DNA from: AP-15 sp963702685
GTDB taxonomy: Bacteria > Pseudomonadota > Alphaproteobacteria > ATCC43930 > CGMCC-115725
Assembly: GCA_963702685.1 (NCBI GenBank)
Contig: CAVPDQ010000009.1
Location: 496,001 to 560,000, forward strand
Length of the DNA: 64,000 bases
Direction of reading: 5' to 3'
Shown: one piece after another, positions 1 through 9,059 of the stretch
Layout of the letters: each line of letters begins with the position of its first letter
Position numbering within the stretch: the first letter of the stretch is position 1
Notes under the pieces: model-generated
What the model was told of the DNA's origin: nothing
The model's input: the letters and a program-made list of their open reading frames with translations, nothing else
Databases searched by the model: none
Made by a program: the position numbers and the translations under genes

Positions 1-2598
1 GCGCCGCGGACTGAGGTCGGGCAGCGGACGGCGCTCCGAGCCCGGCAACGACAGCAGATCGGCGAGGAATGCCACATCCTCGTCGGGCGGTGCGGCGAGG
101 GCCAGCACGGCCTCGAGCTTCTCCAGCCTGGCCGCGGGTGTGTCGTCGCGCGCGAAACCCGATGCCCGTCCGAGCTGGTCGATAAACGGGTAAAGCGCGC
201 TGTCCTGGTGATAGGGCGAGCAGAAATAGCGCAGGCGCAAATGCGGCTCGGCGTGGAGGCGCTCCTCCAACGCCGCGGCGATGCGCGACTTGCCGAGGCC
301 CGGCTCGCCCGAAACCAGCACGACCTGGCCGTCGCCCGCCTTGGCGCGCGCCCAGCGCCGCAACAGCAGGTCGATCTCCTCGTCGCGGCCGACCAGCGGG
401 GTCAGCGCCGGTCCGCGCAATGCCTCGAAGCGGCTCGCGACGACGCTCTCACGCAGCACCTGCCAGCCGTGCACCGGCTGGGGGCCGCTGCTCTCGCCGA
501 TTGCGCCGAGATCGCGGTAGTCGAAGAGGCCGCCGACCAGCCGGCGCGTGTCGGCGGCGATGACGACTTGGCCGGGCTCGGCCAGGGCTTGCAAACGGGC
601 GGCGAGGTTGGGCGTTTCGCCGACAATCCCGTGGTCTCGAGGTTCCCCGGCCCCGACCGGATCGCCGGCGATGACCATGCCGGTCGCGATGCCGATCCGG
701 CACCGCATCGGCGCGTCCGCCTCGGGTCGCAGGGCCCCGACCGCCGTACACAATTCGAGCCCCGCGCGGATCGCCTGCTCGGCGTCGTGCTCGTGCGCCG
801 CGGGGTAGCCGAACAGGACGAGCACGCTATTCCCCAGATGCGCGGCGATAAACCCGGCGTGGCGGCCGGCCGTCTCCGCGATGCAGCGCTGAAAGGCCTC
901 GACTGCCTCGCGCAGGTCTTCGAGGCCCGCGCCGTCGGCTCCCGACGCCACGCCGACCAGCTCGCAGGAGAGGGCGGTGATTTGCCGGCGTTCGGCTTCA
1001 CCATGCGGCGTTGGTGCGGCGTCCCCCGCGGCGTCGGCCCGCGATGGCGCCGCGATGACGCCATTCTCCTCGCCGGCCGCCAGCCGCAAGCCGGACAGGA
1101 AAAGCTCGCGGTGCTCGGCGTTCCGCAGGTTCAGGGCGTCGGGCATCGCGATAGAGCCGATGGCGCGGAGCCGCGCGAGCGTCGCCCGCGCCTCCTCCAG
1201 CCGTCCCATATGGGCGTAGCACACGGCCAGCCAGCGGTAGGGGGCGGCAGCGGCTTCATCGTTTTGGATCGAAAGCAATAGTTTTGGGACTGCCTCTTCG
1301 AACCGTCGGCTTGAAACGAGCGCGGCTCCGATCAGCAAGAGAGCCCGGTGGATTTGGCCGCGCGGGTTGAGCCGCAGCGCGGTCTCGCCGTGTGCTATCG
1401 CCGTGTCGAGCTCGCCCGCCCACCGTCTGATCTGGCCGCTGAAGAACCAGCCATGAGCAAAGCTCGGATTGAGCGCGAGGGCACGATCGACGAGCGCAAT
1501 CATCGCGCCGAGGTCCTCGCCGAACTGGGCCAGCGCCAGGGCGGCGACGGCGAGGACACCCGGATCGCCGGGCGAGGCCTGCAATGCCCGGCGGGCGTAA
1601 TCAATGCCGTTCAGGCGGTCCGCCACTCGATCTTTGCTCCGCCCGTCGATAAACAGCCGATTGCAGCACAGCGCGGCCAAGGCAAGGGCGAGCCCGTAGC
1701 GAGGGTCACGGTCGATCGCCTGCTCTGCCAGATCGAGCGCCTCGGGGATCTGCCTCGCTGACGACCAGTACATCGCATGGGCGCGCAGGTAGAGATCGTA
1801 CGCGGTGAGGTCGGCGGTCGGGCGGTCGGTCGAACGCGCGGTTTCGGCCGCCTGCAGCGCGGGCCCTATCACGCCGGCGACGCTCGCGGCCACCTGGTCC
1901 TGGAGGTCGAACACATTTTCGAGCGAGCCGTCGAACCGTTCCGCCCACAAATGCGCGCCGGTCACGGCGTCGATCAGCTGCGCCGCGATACGGACCCGGT
2001 TGCCGCCCTTGCGCACCGAGCCTTCGAGCACGTAACGGACACCCAATTCGCGGCCGACCCGCGTCACCTCTGTCGCCTGGCCCTTGTAGGTAAAGCTCGA
2101 ATTGCGGGCGATGACGAACAGCCAGCGGATGCGGCTGAGCGCCGTGATGATCTCCTCGACCATGCCGTCGGCGAAATATTCCTGCTCCGGGTCGCCGCTC
2201 ATATTCTGGAACGGCAGGACCGCGATCGAAGGCTTGTCCGGAACCGGCAGGCTCGGCCCGGCAGCGGGGTCGTCGGCGGCAGGCGGTTCCTGCGAACGAT
2301 GGAACCGATAGCCGCGCCCGGCGACGGTGACGATCCAGCTTTGCCCGTTCCCGTCTTCCTCGAGCGCCTTGCGCAGCGCCGAGACGTGGACCTGAAGGTT
2401 GTTCTCCTCGACGACGACCCCGGCCCATACCCGTGCCATCAGCTCGTCTTTGGTGACGATTGCACCCCCGGCCGATGCCAAGACGCAAAGGATGTCGAGC
2501 GCCCGGCCGCCGAGCCGCACCGGCGTGTTGTCGCGCCGCAGCTCGCGCCCGGTGAGATCGAGCCGGAACCGGCCGAAGCTGATCTCCCCCTCGATCAT
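1..2598 (-). CDS. Multidomain winged-helix/TolB/TPR/cyclase-like/AAA regulator, N-terminal part
   Basis: The frame is open from an ATG at 2598 to the left edge, giving 866 residues with no stop, so the C-terminus is missing. Domains in order: OmpR/CadC-type winged helix (1-101), TolB/FlgO-like domain starting at PSIAVLPF (121-245), TPR-like helices (265-500), class III adenylate cyclase-like domain (535-715), and an AAA ATPase start with Walker A GEPGLGKS (763-770). The N-terminus should bind DNA and the ATPase resembles those of large MalT/LuxR-like regulators. In the cyclase domain the two metal-binding aspartates look replaced: CELVG where families have ADLVG, and GNSVL where they have GDxVL, so catalysis is doubtful. 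An in-frame stop lies shortly upstream of the chosen ATG and no alternative start lies between. It is divergent from the PEP-CTERM gene at 2717. Architecture is confident; role is inferred. Confidence 0.85.
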   Translation of the reverse strand, partial: MIEGEISFGRFRLDLTGRELRRDNTPVRLGGRALDILCVLASAGGAIVTKDELMARVWAGVVVEENNLQVHVSALRKALEEDGNGQSWIVTVAGRGYRFHRSQEPPAADDPAAGPSLPVPDKPSIAVLPFQNMSGDPEQEYFADGMVEEIITALSRIRWLFVIARNSSFTYKGQATEVTRVGRELGVRYVLEGSVRKGGNRVRIAAQLIDAVTGAHLWAERFDGSLENVFDLQDQVAASVAGVIGPALQAAETARSTDRPTADLTAYDLYLRAHAMYWSSARQIPEALDLAEQAIDRDPRYGLALALAALCCNRLFIDGRSKDRVADRLNGIDYARRALQASPGDPGVLAVAALALAQFGEDLGAMIALVDRALALNPSFAHGWFFSGQIRRWAGELDTAIAHGETALRLNPRGQIHRALLLIGAALVSSRRFEEAVPKLLLSIQNDEAAAAPYRWLAVCYAHMGRLEEARATLARLRAIGSIAMPDALNLRNAEHRELFLSGLRLAAGEENGVIAAPSRADAAGDAAPTPHGEAERRQITALSCELVGVASGADGAGLEDLREAVEAFQRCIAETAGRHAGFIAAHLGNSVLVLFGYPAAHEHDAEQAIRAGLELCTAVGALRPEADAPMRCRIGIATGMVIAGDPVGAGEPRDHGIVGETPNLAARLQALAEPGQVVIAADTRRLVGGLFDYRDLGAIGESSGPQPVHGWQVLRESVVASRFEALRGPALTPLVGRDEEIDLLLRRWARAKAGDGQVVLVSGEPGLGKSRIAAALEERLHAEPHLRLRYFCSPYHQDSALYPFIDQLGRASGFARDDTPAARLEKLEAVLALAAPPDEDVAFLADLLSLPGSERRPLPDLSPRR

Positions 2599-2716
2599 CG
2601 GATTGTACCGATTCAGGACAATTAAGCTTCTGAGCCAAAGAGCTTAACCACCGCACCCTCTATCGTCCACCCACGTTGACGTGTTCAAGCGCCACACAGC
2701 CGATGGAGAGGGAAAC

Positions 2717-3412
2717 ATGCGGAAGCAGATCTATCATTTTGCGGCGGCGGCCGGTGTCGCGGCTGTCCTGGCACTCTCACCGAGTGCCGCCCGTGCGCTC
2801 ACCTACACCCCCACGACGTTCGACGGGTTCAATGCTGCGCTTGACACGACCACCGGTCTCGCCTGGGTCTCCCCGACAATCGCCGCCGGCGACACCTTTG
2901 CCGGTCTGAGCGCGCTCTGCACCCCCTCCTGCACCGGGCCGCTCGCCGGGTTGACCTGGGCCGACGACTCGCAAGTGAATCAATTCTGGAGGCATATCGG
3001 CATTCCGCTGAGCAACATCACCCAGACGTATTCGGCGATCGGCACCGCCAATTTACTGGGGTCATTTATCAACTTCCTCGGGCCGATCCACACAACCAGT
3101 ACTCCTGGCATATTCGGTGGGCATGACATCACCAATTATCTCGGCGGGCTCACCGATGATCCTCTCGTGCTCGGGCTGCCGAACACGTCATACATGTTCC
3201 ACTTCTCCTCCTCTTTAGGATCATTGTTCGACAACGAATCGGCCTTTACCTTTGGCACGGGGAACGGCTTCGCCGAGCTTCCCTCTACCTTCGGCTGGTT
3301 CTTCTTCACCCCCAAAGTAGCCGTGCCCGAGCCCGCCTCGCTGGCGCTGCTGGGCGCCGCGCTGCTATTGGGTGGGATCGTCCTGAACCGCCGCCAGCGC
3401 CGTTACAGCTGA
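2717..3412 (+). CDS. PEP-CTERM sorting domain protein
   Basis: A 231-residue exported protein. The ATG at 2717 is preceded by GAGAGGG at good spacing, so it is preferred over the upstream GTG at 2681. Residues 1-26 form a signal peptide (basic start, Ala-rich core, ARA cleavage region). The C-terminus has VPEPASLALLGAALL, a hydrophobic helix and an Arg-rich end (NRRQRR), the tripartite signal read by an exosortase. The middle shows no enzyme motif I recognise. It contains a CTPSC cysteine pair and is rich in Thr, Ser and Gly. In PEP-CTERM systems such proteins are exported, processed and often linked to exopolysaccharide. No exosortase lies in the window. A hairpin terminator follows. Confidence 0.85.
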   Translation: MRKQIYHFAAAAGVAAVLALSPSAARALTYTPTTFDGFNAALDTTTGLAWVSPTIAAGDTFAGLSALCTPSCTGPLAGLTWADDSQVNQFWRHIGIPLSNITQTYSAIGTANLLGSFINFLGPIHTTSTPGIFGGHDITNYLGGLTDDPLVLGLPNTSYMFHFSSSLGSLFDNESAFTFGTGNGFAELPSTFGWFFFTPKVAVPEPASLALLGAALLLGGIVLNRRQRRYS

Positions 3413-3448
3413 GGCGCCGGCGGGGTACCGCACTCACCCCCTCCCAAA

Positions 3449-3486
3449 CCCTCCCCCATCAAGATAAGGGGGAGGGCCTCTTTTAT
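3449..3486 (+). terminator. Intrinsic terminator after the PEP-CTERM gene
   Basis: CCCTCCCCC at 3449-3457 pairs perfectly with GGGGGAGGG at 3468-3476, with a 10-nt loop. The tract CCTCTTTTA follows at once. It lies 37 nt after the stop codon at 3412. Similar G-rich hairpins also occur as dispersed repeats in such genomes, so a repeat origin is possible. Confidence 0.7.
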
Positions 3487-3513
3487 GGGGAGGGCCTTTA
3501 TCAGCCATCGTAG

Positions 3514-3668
3514 GGTGGGTGGAGCCAAAGCGTAACCCACCGCTTCGGGCCGCGATGGCGGGTTTCACCCGCCCTCGAAGCTACGGTGACGTGGCGGAAT
3601 TACGGTGGAATTACGCAGGCAATTACGGTGACAGGCGAATTACGAATTACGGTGACAGTGCATTTAAA
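3514..3668. repeat. Palindrome plus direct repeats
   Basis: GGTGGGT (3514-3520) and ACCCACC (3535-3541) form an inverted pair. From about 3597, the motif AATTACGGTG(ACA) recurs three times with intervening AATTACG units, ending in GTGACAGTGCATTTAAAT. This pattern often flanks REP-associated transposase loci, but no transposase is present here. The rest of the 3487-3862 stretch shows no gene I can support. A minus-strand frame over 3660-3840 ends in a basic tail (KRGRKP...CTVTV), possibly a fossil of a coding end. Confidence 0.5.
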
Positions 3669-3862
3669 TCGCGCCTCGGGCGATGCCGCCCGCGCCGGCT
3701 TGCGGCCGCGCTTCGCCGGCTGGAGCGCGCGGCGGGTCAGCGCCTCCAAGCGTGCGATAACGGCGGCGTCGCCGAGCGCGTCGATCCGGTCGAAAACCGC
3801 TTCAGCGTTCGATCGGCAGCGGCGCGAACCGCCGGGCGGGGAGTGATATGCGGCCGGCGCGA

Positions 3863-4168
3863 TTATTTCTTCGGGGAGGAGAGGGTCACCCCTTCCTTCT
3901 TCATCTGCGCGACGATCAGCTTGGCGTTTTCGTCGCCGGCGGCGGCGAGCTCGGCGGTCTTGGTGGCGAGAGCTTGCAGCTGGCGGCGAATCTTTGCGCC
4001 TTGCTGCATCGTCGTCTCCTGCGCGCGGCGCAGGCCGGACAAGGCGGCGTGATCCTGCACCGCCTGCGCGGTTTCGAACAGCATCAGCACAAACAGCGCC
4101 ACGACGACGAGAACGAGCGGCAGCGGCAGCCCGGCCCCCGGCCCGCCCCAATCCGCGGGCCGCGTCAC
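3863..4168 (-). CDS. Small single-pass membrane protein, second of a pair
   Basis: A 101-residue protein starting at a GTG (4168) that overlaps the stop of the upstream gene by 4 nt (GTGA), which indicates translational coupling. After about 13 residues comes a transmembrane helix (LPLPLVLVVVALFVLMLF), then a soluble, probably periplasmic, helical tail ending KEGVTLSSPKK. The tail contains QALATKTAELAAAGDENAKL and resembles the C-terminal part of its partner: ALAT, a Lys/Leu-rich helix, then G(I/V)T(I/L). I do not recognise the family. Size and topology resemble small membrane accessory subunits, but no function is claimed. Confidence 0.65.
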   Translation of the reverse strand: MTRPADWGGPGAGLPLPLVLVVVALFVLMLFETAQAVQDHAALSGLRRAQETTMQQGAKIRRQLQALATKTAELAAAGDENAKLIVAQMKKEGVTLSSPKK

Positions 4169-4509
4169 GGCGTCCCCCCGGCCGGAGCCGCCACCGGCGC
4201 CGATGTGGCCGATGGATTTACCGGCGCCGCTGCCGGTGTGGCCGATGGGTTTATTGTGATCCCGTTCTGGGTCAAGAGGTCACGCAGCTTGTCGTCCTTT
4301 TTGTTGACCGCGGCGGTAGCGAGCGCGCGGATCAGCGCGTCGTTGATCCGCCCGAACTCCACACTCTGGTTGATGAATTGCTGGCGCCGGTTGACCTCGG
4401 CCTGGATCGTGCGGTCCTCCTGCACCAACACCAGATAGGCGACGACGAGCGCCAAGGTCAGCCCCGACAGCACCACAAGCGCCCGATAAAGCCACCCCTC
4501 CTGCGCCAT
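4165..4509 (-). CDS. Small single-pass membrane protein, first of a pair
   Basis: A 114-residue protein. The ATG at 4509 (MAQEGWLYRALVV) is preferred over upstream in-frame starts because the sequence before it is an Arg-rich, non-coding-looking stretch. One transmembrane helix (about residues 10-27) is followed by an extracytoplasmic helix (EDRTIQAEVNRRQQFINQS), then ALATAAVNKKDDKLRDLLTQ and a Pro/Ala-rich tail containing two NPSAT repeats. It overlaps the next gene by 4 nt. The two proteins look like diverged paralogues. Family unknown. Confidence 0.65.
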   Translation of the reverse strand: MAQEGWLYRALVVLSGLTLALVVAYLVLVQEDRTIQAEVNRRQQFINQSVEFGRINDALIRALATAAVNKKDDKLRDLLTQNGITINPSATPAAAPVNPSATSAPVAAPAGGTP

Positions 4510-4661
4510 GCCGTCCCCAACCCCCGCCAGCGCCACGCCCGCCGGCAACGGCAGACGACGAAGAATAGCACGCCGCAGCCGCCGGCGGGTCACGGAATGC
4601 CGCCGGGCTCGGGCTCGACGCCATCGCCCGGCAGCGCCGCCGCCGCGCCGCCAGCCCGCTG

Positions 4662-6312
4662 TCAGCGGGTGGCTGCAGCACCGGGTTTTTTCCGCCACAG
4701 ATAGGCTTGGCTGTCGATGACCGCGCGCAGACGGGTCAGGCGACCGTGCGCATCGGCTTCGAAATCGGCAAACCCGAGCGGGTTGTCGCCGAGTGCAGCG
4801 GCGATCGCGGCAAAACGGCCGTCGGGCACAAGGCGCAGCGTGAAAACGGCACCATCGAAGGGTTCGAGGCGGAGCCGTGCGCCGGTCTCTTTCAATGTCG
4901 CCACCAGACCGCCATTCTCGACCGCAAGTGTCGCGAGCCCCGTCTGGTCGCTCGTATAATCGCCGGCGAGCGCGGCGAGCTCGGGCGCCGGCCGGGGTGC
5001 TCCCGGGCGCTCGTAAACGACCGTTTCCTCGGCTGCCGCGGCAGTCGTGCGGCCAAGCGCCTCGCCGACGTCATCCTTTTCCGGGTTGCCGAGCAGCCGG
5101 TCCAGGACCCACAGCCCGACGCCGTCCGGGAAGCCCCGGTTCTGCTGGTTGGTCAAGACGATGACGCCGATATGCCTGGCCGGCGCAAAACCGATCATCG
5201 CGCCAAACCCGCCGGTGCCGCCATTGTGCCAGACAACGCGTCCGTTCGCGAGTGCCGGTGATGATCCAGCCCATCGCATAGGAGACGGTTTCGCTGACCG
5301 CGACCTTTGGCGTGCGGGTGACGGCCAGATTATTTGCCGAGACCAGCCGATGCCCGTCGAGCACGCCGTCACCCAATTGCAGCCGCAGCCAGCGCGCGCA
5401 ATCATCGAGCGTCGAATTGATGTCGCCGGCCGGTCCGAACACATAGGGATCGGCGAAATCGAACGGAATTTCGACCGAGCCTTTGGGCGTCCAGCGATGG
5501 CCCGTGGCATGGTCGGGCGCTTGCTCGATCGCCTCGGGGGTGAAGCTCGTGTCGCGCATGCCGAGCGGGTCGATGATTTCGCGCCGCGCCAATGTCGGCC
5601 AATCGGGCGCGCCGAGCGCCCGGGCGGCGATCCGTCCGGCAAAGAGATGGGTGATGTTGGTGTAGGTGAAGGTGCTGCGAAAGCTGGTGCGCGGCTCGAC
5701 AAAACGCAGCGAATGCATGAGCCGCGCGGCGTCGAAGCCGAGCACGGCTAGCGCGTCGTCGGCATAAGGCGGCAGGCCCGAGCGCTGCGCCAGCAAATCG
5801 TAGACGCGGAATTCGCGCGTGACCCAAGGGTCCTTCAGCATGAAGGTTGGGTCGAGCTCGACGACGCGATCGTTCCATTTGAGCTTGCCGCGATCGACCG
5901 CGATCGCCAGCGTCGCCGCGAGAAACGCCTTTGTCGTCGAGCCGATCTGGAACACCGTCTTTGTATCGACGGGCTCGTTGCCGCCTTTGCGCCGCACCCC
6001 GAAGCCCTTGGCATAGACGAGCCGGTCGCCAGCGACGATCCCGACCGCCGTGCCCGGCACATCGAACGCCGCCATGCCCTTTTTCACATAATCTTCGAGC
6101 GCCGGCTCGAGCGCCTCGATCTGCGCTTGCGTCTCCGGCGAGACTTTTGCCGGCGATGCCGACCCTTGCGCGTGCGCGGCGGCGCCGGCCAGCACAAGAC
6201 CGACGAGGAGAAGGCCGGGGTCAAGCTGCTCGGCGGAGCCGGACGCCGAGATCTCGCAGTAGCAGTCCTCGGAGGAACCCTGCGCTGCTGCCCGCATCAA
6301 ATTTGCGACCAT
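4662..6312 (-). pseudogene. Beta-lactamase family serine hydrolase, frameshifted
   Basis: The protein has all class C/serine hydrolase landmarks: SxxK in GSTTKAF, YxN in FTYTNITHLF, and the HxG box in HNGGTGGF. It would be exported: LLLVGLVLAGAAAHAQG is a signal-peptide core. The frame breaks near 5251-5256. Upstream reads SYAMGWIITG; the +1 frame continues LANGRVVWHNGG to the stop at 4662. One extra base would explain this. The HxG box and C-terminal domain lie after the break. The 5' end is uncertain, with ATGs at 6312 and 6297, because the open frame continues upstream into a dispersed repeat (6321-6417). The family includes esterases, D-aminopeptidases and beta-lactamase-like proteins; substrate unknown. 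Confidence 0.75.
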
Positions 6313-6320
6313 ATCTTGAT

Positions 6321-6417
6321 CTTCGTCTTGCGCGGGCTCGACCCGCGCATCCACGTCTTTGCTCAGGGCCCGCGCAAGACGTGGATCACCGGGTCAAACC
6401 CGGTGAAGACGAGTGAC
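6321..6417. repeat. Dispersed palindromic repeat, copy 1
   Basis: About 97 bp beginning CTTCGTCTTGCGCGGGCTCG. It contains a CGCGGG...CCCGCG hairpin and a second inverted element, CCGGGTCAAACCCGG. A second copy lies at 40424-40514. The first half is nearly identical and the second half has diverged. It abuts and partly encodes the apparent N-terminus of the serine hydrolase frame. Confidence 0.75.
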
Positions 6418-6435
6418 CGACTATTCAGCAGCCTG

Positions 6436-7786
6436 CTAGCCGGCGGCGGTGATGGCGGCGCGCAGGATTTCGGGGATGCGGTCGAGGGTTTCGGCTGGGG
6501 TTGTCAGTGGCGGTGCCAAGCAGATCGTGTCGCCGATCGCTGGGTCGGCGCCGCCGGCGCGCAGCCGCGGCAGGAGGCCGCGGGCCATCGCTTCGCGGAC
6601 GACGCGGGCGCCGAGACCGACGGCCGGCGCCTTGGTCGCACGGTCCTCGACCAGCTCGACCCCGCACATCATGCCGAGGCCGCGGACATCGCCGACGACG
6701 GCCAGGTCGCGCAGCCCTTCGAGGCCGGAGAGGAGCCGTTTTCCCATCACCGCGGCGCGCTCGGGCAGCCCCTCGTCTTCCATGATCTCGACATTGCGCA
6801 GGCCCACCGCACAGCAGACCGGATGGCCCGAATAGGTCGCCGCGTGCATGAATTTGCGGTCGGCGGGGGCGCTCTCGATCGCCTCGTGCACATGCTTTCG
6901 AGGCGATGACGCCACCCAGCGGCAGATAGCCGCTCGTCACCCCCTTGGCGAACGAGACGAGGTCGGGCTCGACCCCCCAATGGCCGAGCGCAAACCATTT
7001 GCCGGTGCGGCCAAAGCCGGTGATGACCTCGTCGGCGATCAACAGCACATGATGGCGGTCGCAGATTTCGCGCAACAGCGGGAAATAGGACGAGGGCGGC
7101 ACGATGACCCCGCCGGCGCCCATGACCGGCTCGCAGATGACCGCGGCAACGGTGTCGGCGCCTTCGGTCAAAATCGCCTTTTCGACCGCGTCGGCGGCCC
7201 CCGCGCCCGGCTCCTCGTTCCCGGCCCAGCGATAGGCGTAGGGTGGGGCGACCTGGACAAAGCCCGGCACCAGCGGCCCGAACATCTTGTGATAGGCGGC
7301 CATGCCGGTCGCGCTCATCGCCGCCATCGTCACCCCGTGATAGGCGTGGATGCGCGAGACGATCTTGGTCTTCTCCGGCCGGCCTTTGACCTTCCAGTAA
7401 TAGCGCGCGAATTTGAACGCGCTTTCGTTCGAACTCCGCACCGGCGGTGGTGAAATAAACCGCGGCGGAATTCGGGTAGGCATGGCCGACGATCTTTTCG
7501 GCGAGCCGCACCGCCGGCTCGTTGGTCTGGCCGATATAGGCCGAGGCAAAGGCGATGCTTGCGCATCTGTGCCGCCGCGGCGTCGGCGAGCTCCGCCTCG
7601 GCCATGGCCGATATTGACGTTCCACAACCCCGAAAGCCCGTCGATCAGCTCGCGCCCGTCGGCGAGGTGCAATATCGCGCCCTTGCCCTCGACCACGACC
7701 AGCGGCTGGCGGTGGTCGTCCGGGTGGTGCAGCGGGTGAACCAGAAACCGCCGATCCGCCTCGATCAGCTCGGTCGTGCCGTCCAT
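6436..7786 (-). pseudogene. Class III (PLP) aminotransferase, multiply frameshifted
   Basis: Start ATG at 7786 (MDGTTELIEADRRF) with GAGGAG upstream. Segments of three frames join into one full-length omega-amino acid/aspartate aminotransferase-family protein of about 445 residues. Landmarks are GLWNVNIGHG, YHGVTMAAMSATG, PLP-binding DEVITGFGRTG, and the Schiff-base lysine in SFAKGVTSGYLPLG. Frame changes fall near 7596 (extra G), 7557 (extra C), 7432 (extra T) and 6897 (extra A), written for the coding strand. Removing one base at each restores the expected motif. The last break is after VIASK, where KHVHEAIESAPADRKF continues. Four single insertions in an otherwise conserved protein suggest sequence error rather than decay. 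It lies 28 nt downstream of the GNAT gene. Confidence 0.75.
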
Positions 7787-7814
7787 GTCGCGCTCCTCTG
7801 CTGCTGTCCGCGTT

Positions 7815-8479
7815 CTACTCGCCGCCCCGTTTCGCGACAATCGGCCGGACGGACACCGTCTGGAGCCGGGCTTCGTCGCCGATGGTGAGTGGCCAGATGT
7901 AGCGGTCGAAGGTGAGGCCGACCACCTCCATCTGGCCGCCGGCGCGCGCGCCGGCAGGTTCGGCGACGCGGCGCGAGCGGGTGTTGTGCGGAAGAATGGC
8001 CGAGATGGCATGGAGAGGCGGAGAATGTCGCGCGCATAGTCGCGCACGCTACGCGCCGCTTCGGTCGCGAAACCTTGGCCCCAGACGGCGGGATCGAAGG
8101 TGTAGCCGAGTTCGTGCTCGAATGTCAGCGCGATCCCGGCGGGTGCCGCCTCGCGCCCGAACCATCCTTTGCGAGGGCCGTGCTCGGGTGCCGCGGCCTC
8201 GACAACGAGGTCCATCAAGCCGCAGCGCCCAATCAGCACATTGTCTTCCTTGCGCAGGACCGCGAGATAGCCGAGCGCGAGCCGCTCATAGCTCACCAGA
8301 GTGTATTGCAACCATGCGGCCGTCTCCTCGGGCGAGCGCGGCCGGCCGCCGGGATAAAGACCCTGCGCGACCTCGGGGAGCGCGTGGATGCGGGTAAAGA
8401 ACGGCAGATCGTCGGGTGTCACCCGCCGCAGCACGAGCCGCGCCGATTCCAGCCGGTCCGTTCCGTGCGCCAAGGTCAT
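7815..8479 (-). pseudogene. GNAT-family N-acetyltransferase, frameshifted
   Basis: ATG at 8479 (MTLAHGTDRLESARLVLRRV), a RimJ/RimL-type start. The acetyl-CoA-binding region reads YTFDPAVWGQGFATEAA. Near 8005-8015 the frame shifts by two (or minus one) after ARDILRLS and continues AISAILPHNTRSRRVAE, the usual motif after the pyrophosphate loop. It then runs to a stop at 7815-7817. The family transfers acetyl groups to protein N-termini, amino acids or small molecules; substrate unknown. It is probably cotranscribed with the aminotransferase downstream. Confidence 0.7.
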
Positions 8480-8636
8480 GGTGACACGGTCATCGTGATC
8501 CTCCCGAACTGCGCGCATGCGCGCACCGACTCGGTGTGGCTTAATACGCCGCTGCCGGCTGCGAGGGGAACGCCTGGGCGCGATCGCGAACCGAACCGCC
8601 CGCCGGGCACGGAGCCGCTCGCAGGCCCAGGCTCGC

Positions 8637-8902
8637 CTATGCGGCCTCGCTGTCTATAACAAGGCGCCGGCCGAGCGCTGCCAACGCCGCCTCGATCAGA
8701 TCGAGGCGCGAGGCGTGGCGGCCGTCGAACAGCCGGGTCACCTGCGATGGCTGCCAACCGAGCCGCTCCGCGAGCTCGCGCTTGTTGATCCCGGCGGCGC
8801 GCATCGCGCGGTAGGCTTCGAGCTTTGCCGCGGTCAGCGCCGGCAATGCGACGCGCGGCCGAACGTCGCCGGCGCTCGGCGGCGAGGGTGCCGGAACCTC
8901 TT
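8637..8902 (-). pseudogene. HicB-type antitoxin C-terminal remnant
   Basis: The frame reads EVPAPSPPSAGDVRPRVALP, then ALTAAKLEAYRAMRAAGIN and a helix-turn-helix (KRELAERLGWQPSQVTRLF). This is the typical linker and C-terminal DNA-binding domain of HicB antitoxins with an HTH tail. The RNase-H-like N-terminal domain (about 50 residues) is missing, because a stop lies just upstream of the linker. No HicA-like toxin is adjacent. An internal ATG at 8846 could still yield a free-standing 69-residue HTH protein. Confidence 0.6.
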
Positions 8903-9059
8903 CGCTCTTGGACTTTCAAGCAGCGAGCAGTCGCGCGCAGCATGGTGCCTCCTTTCCGACGTTCTGACGCCGGCGACCGAGAGCCGAGCCGTCACGCGAT
9001 TGACGCGCGGCAGCGTCCACGCGACGATCCGCATCGGTGATCCAGTCGCGGAGGAATTC

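Noticed and set aside
3600..3862. Minus-strand frame ending in a basic CTVTV tail as a gene
   Set aside because: No start or domain, overlaps a real gene in another frame and runs into repeats; at most a fossil.
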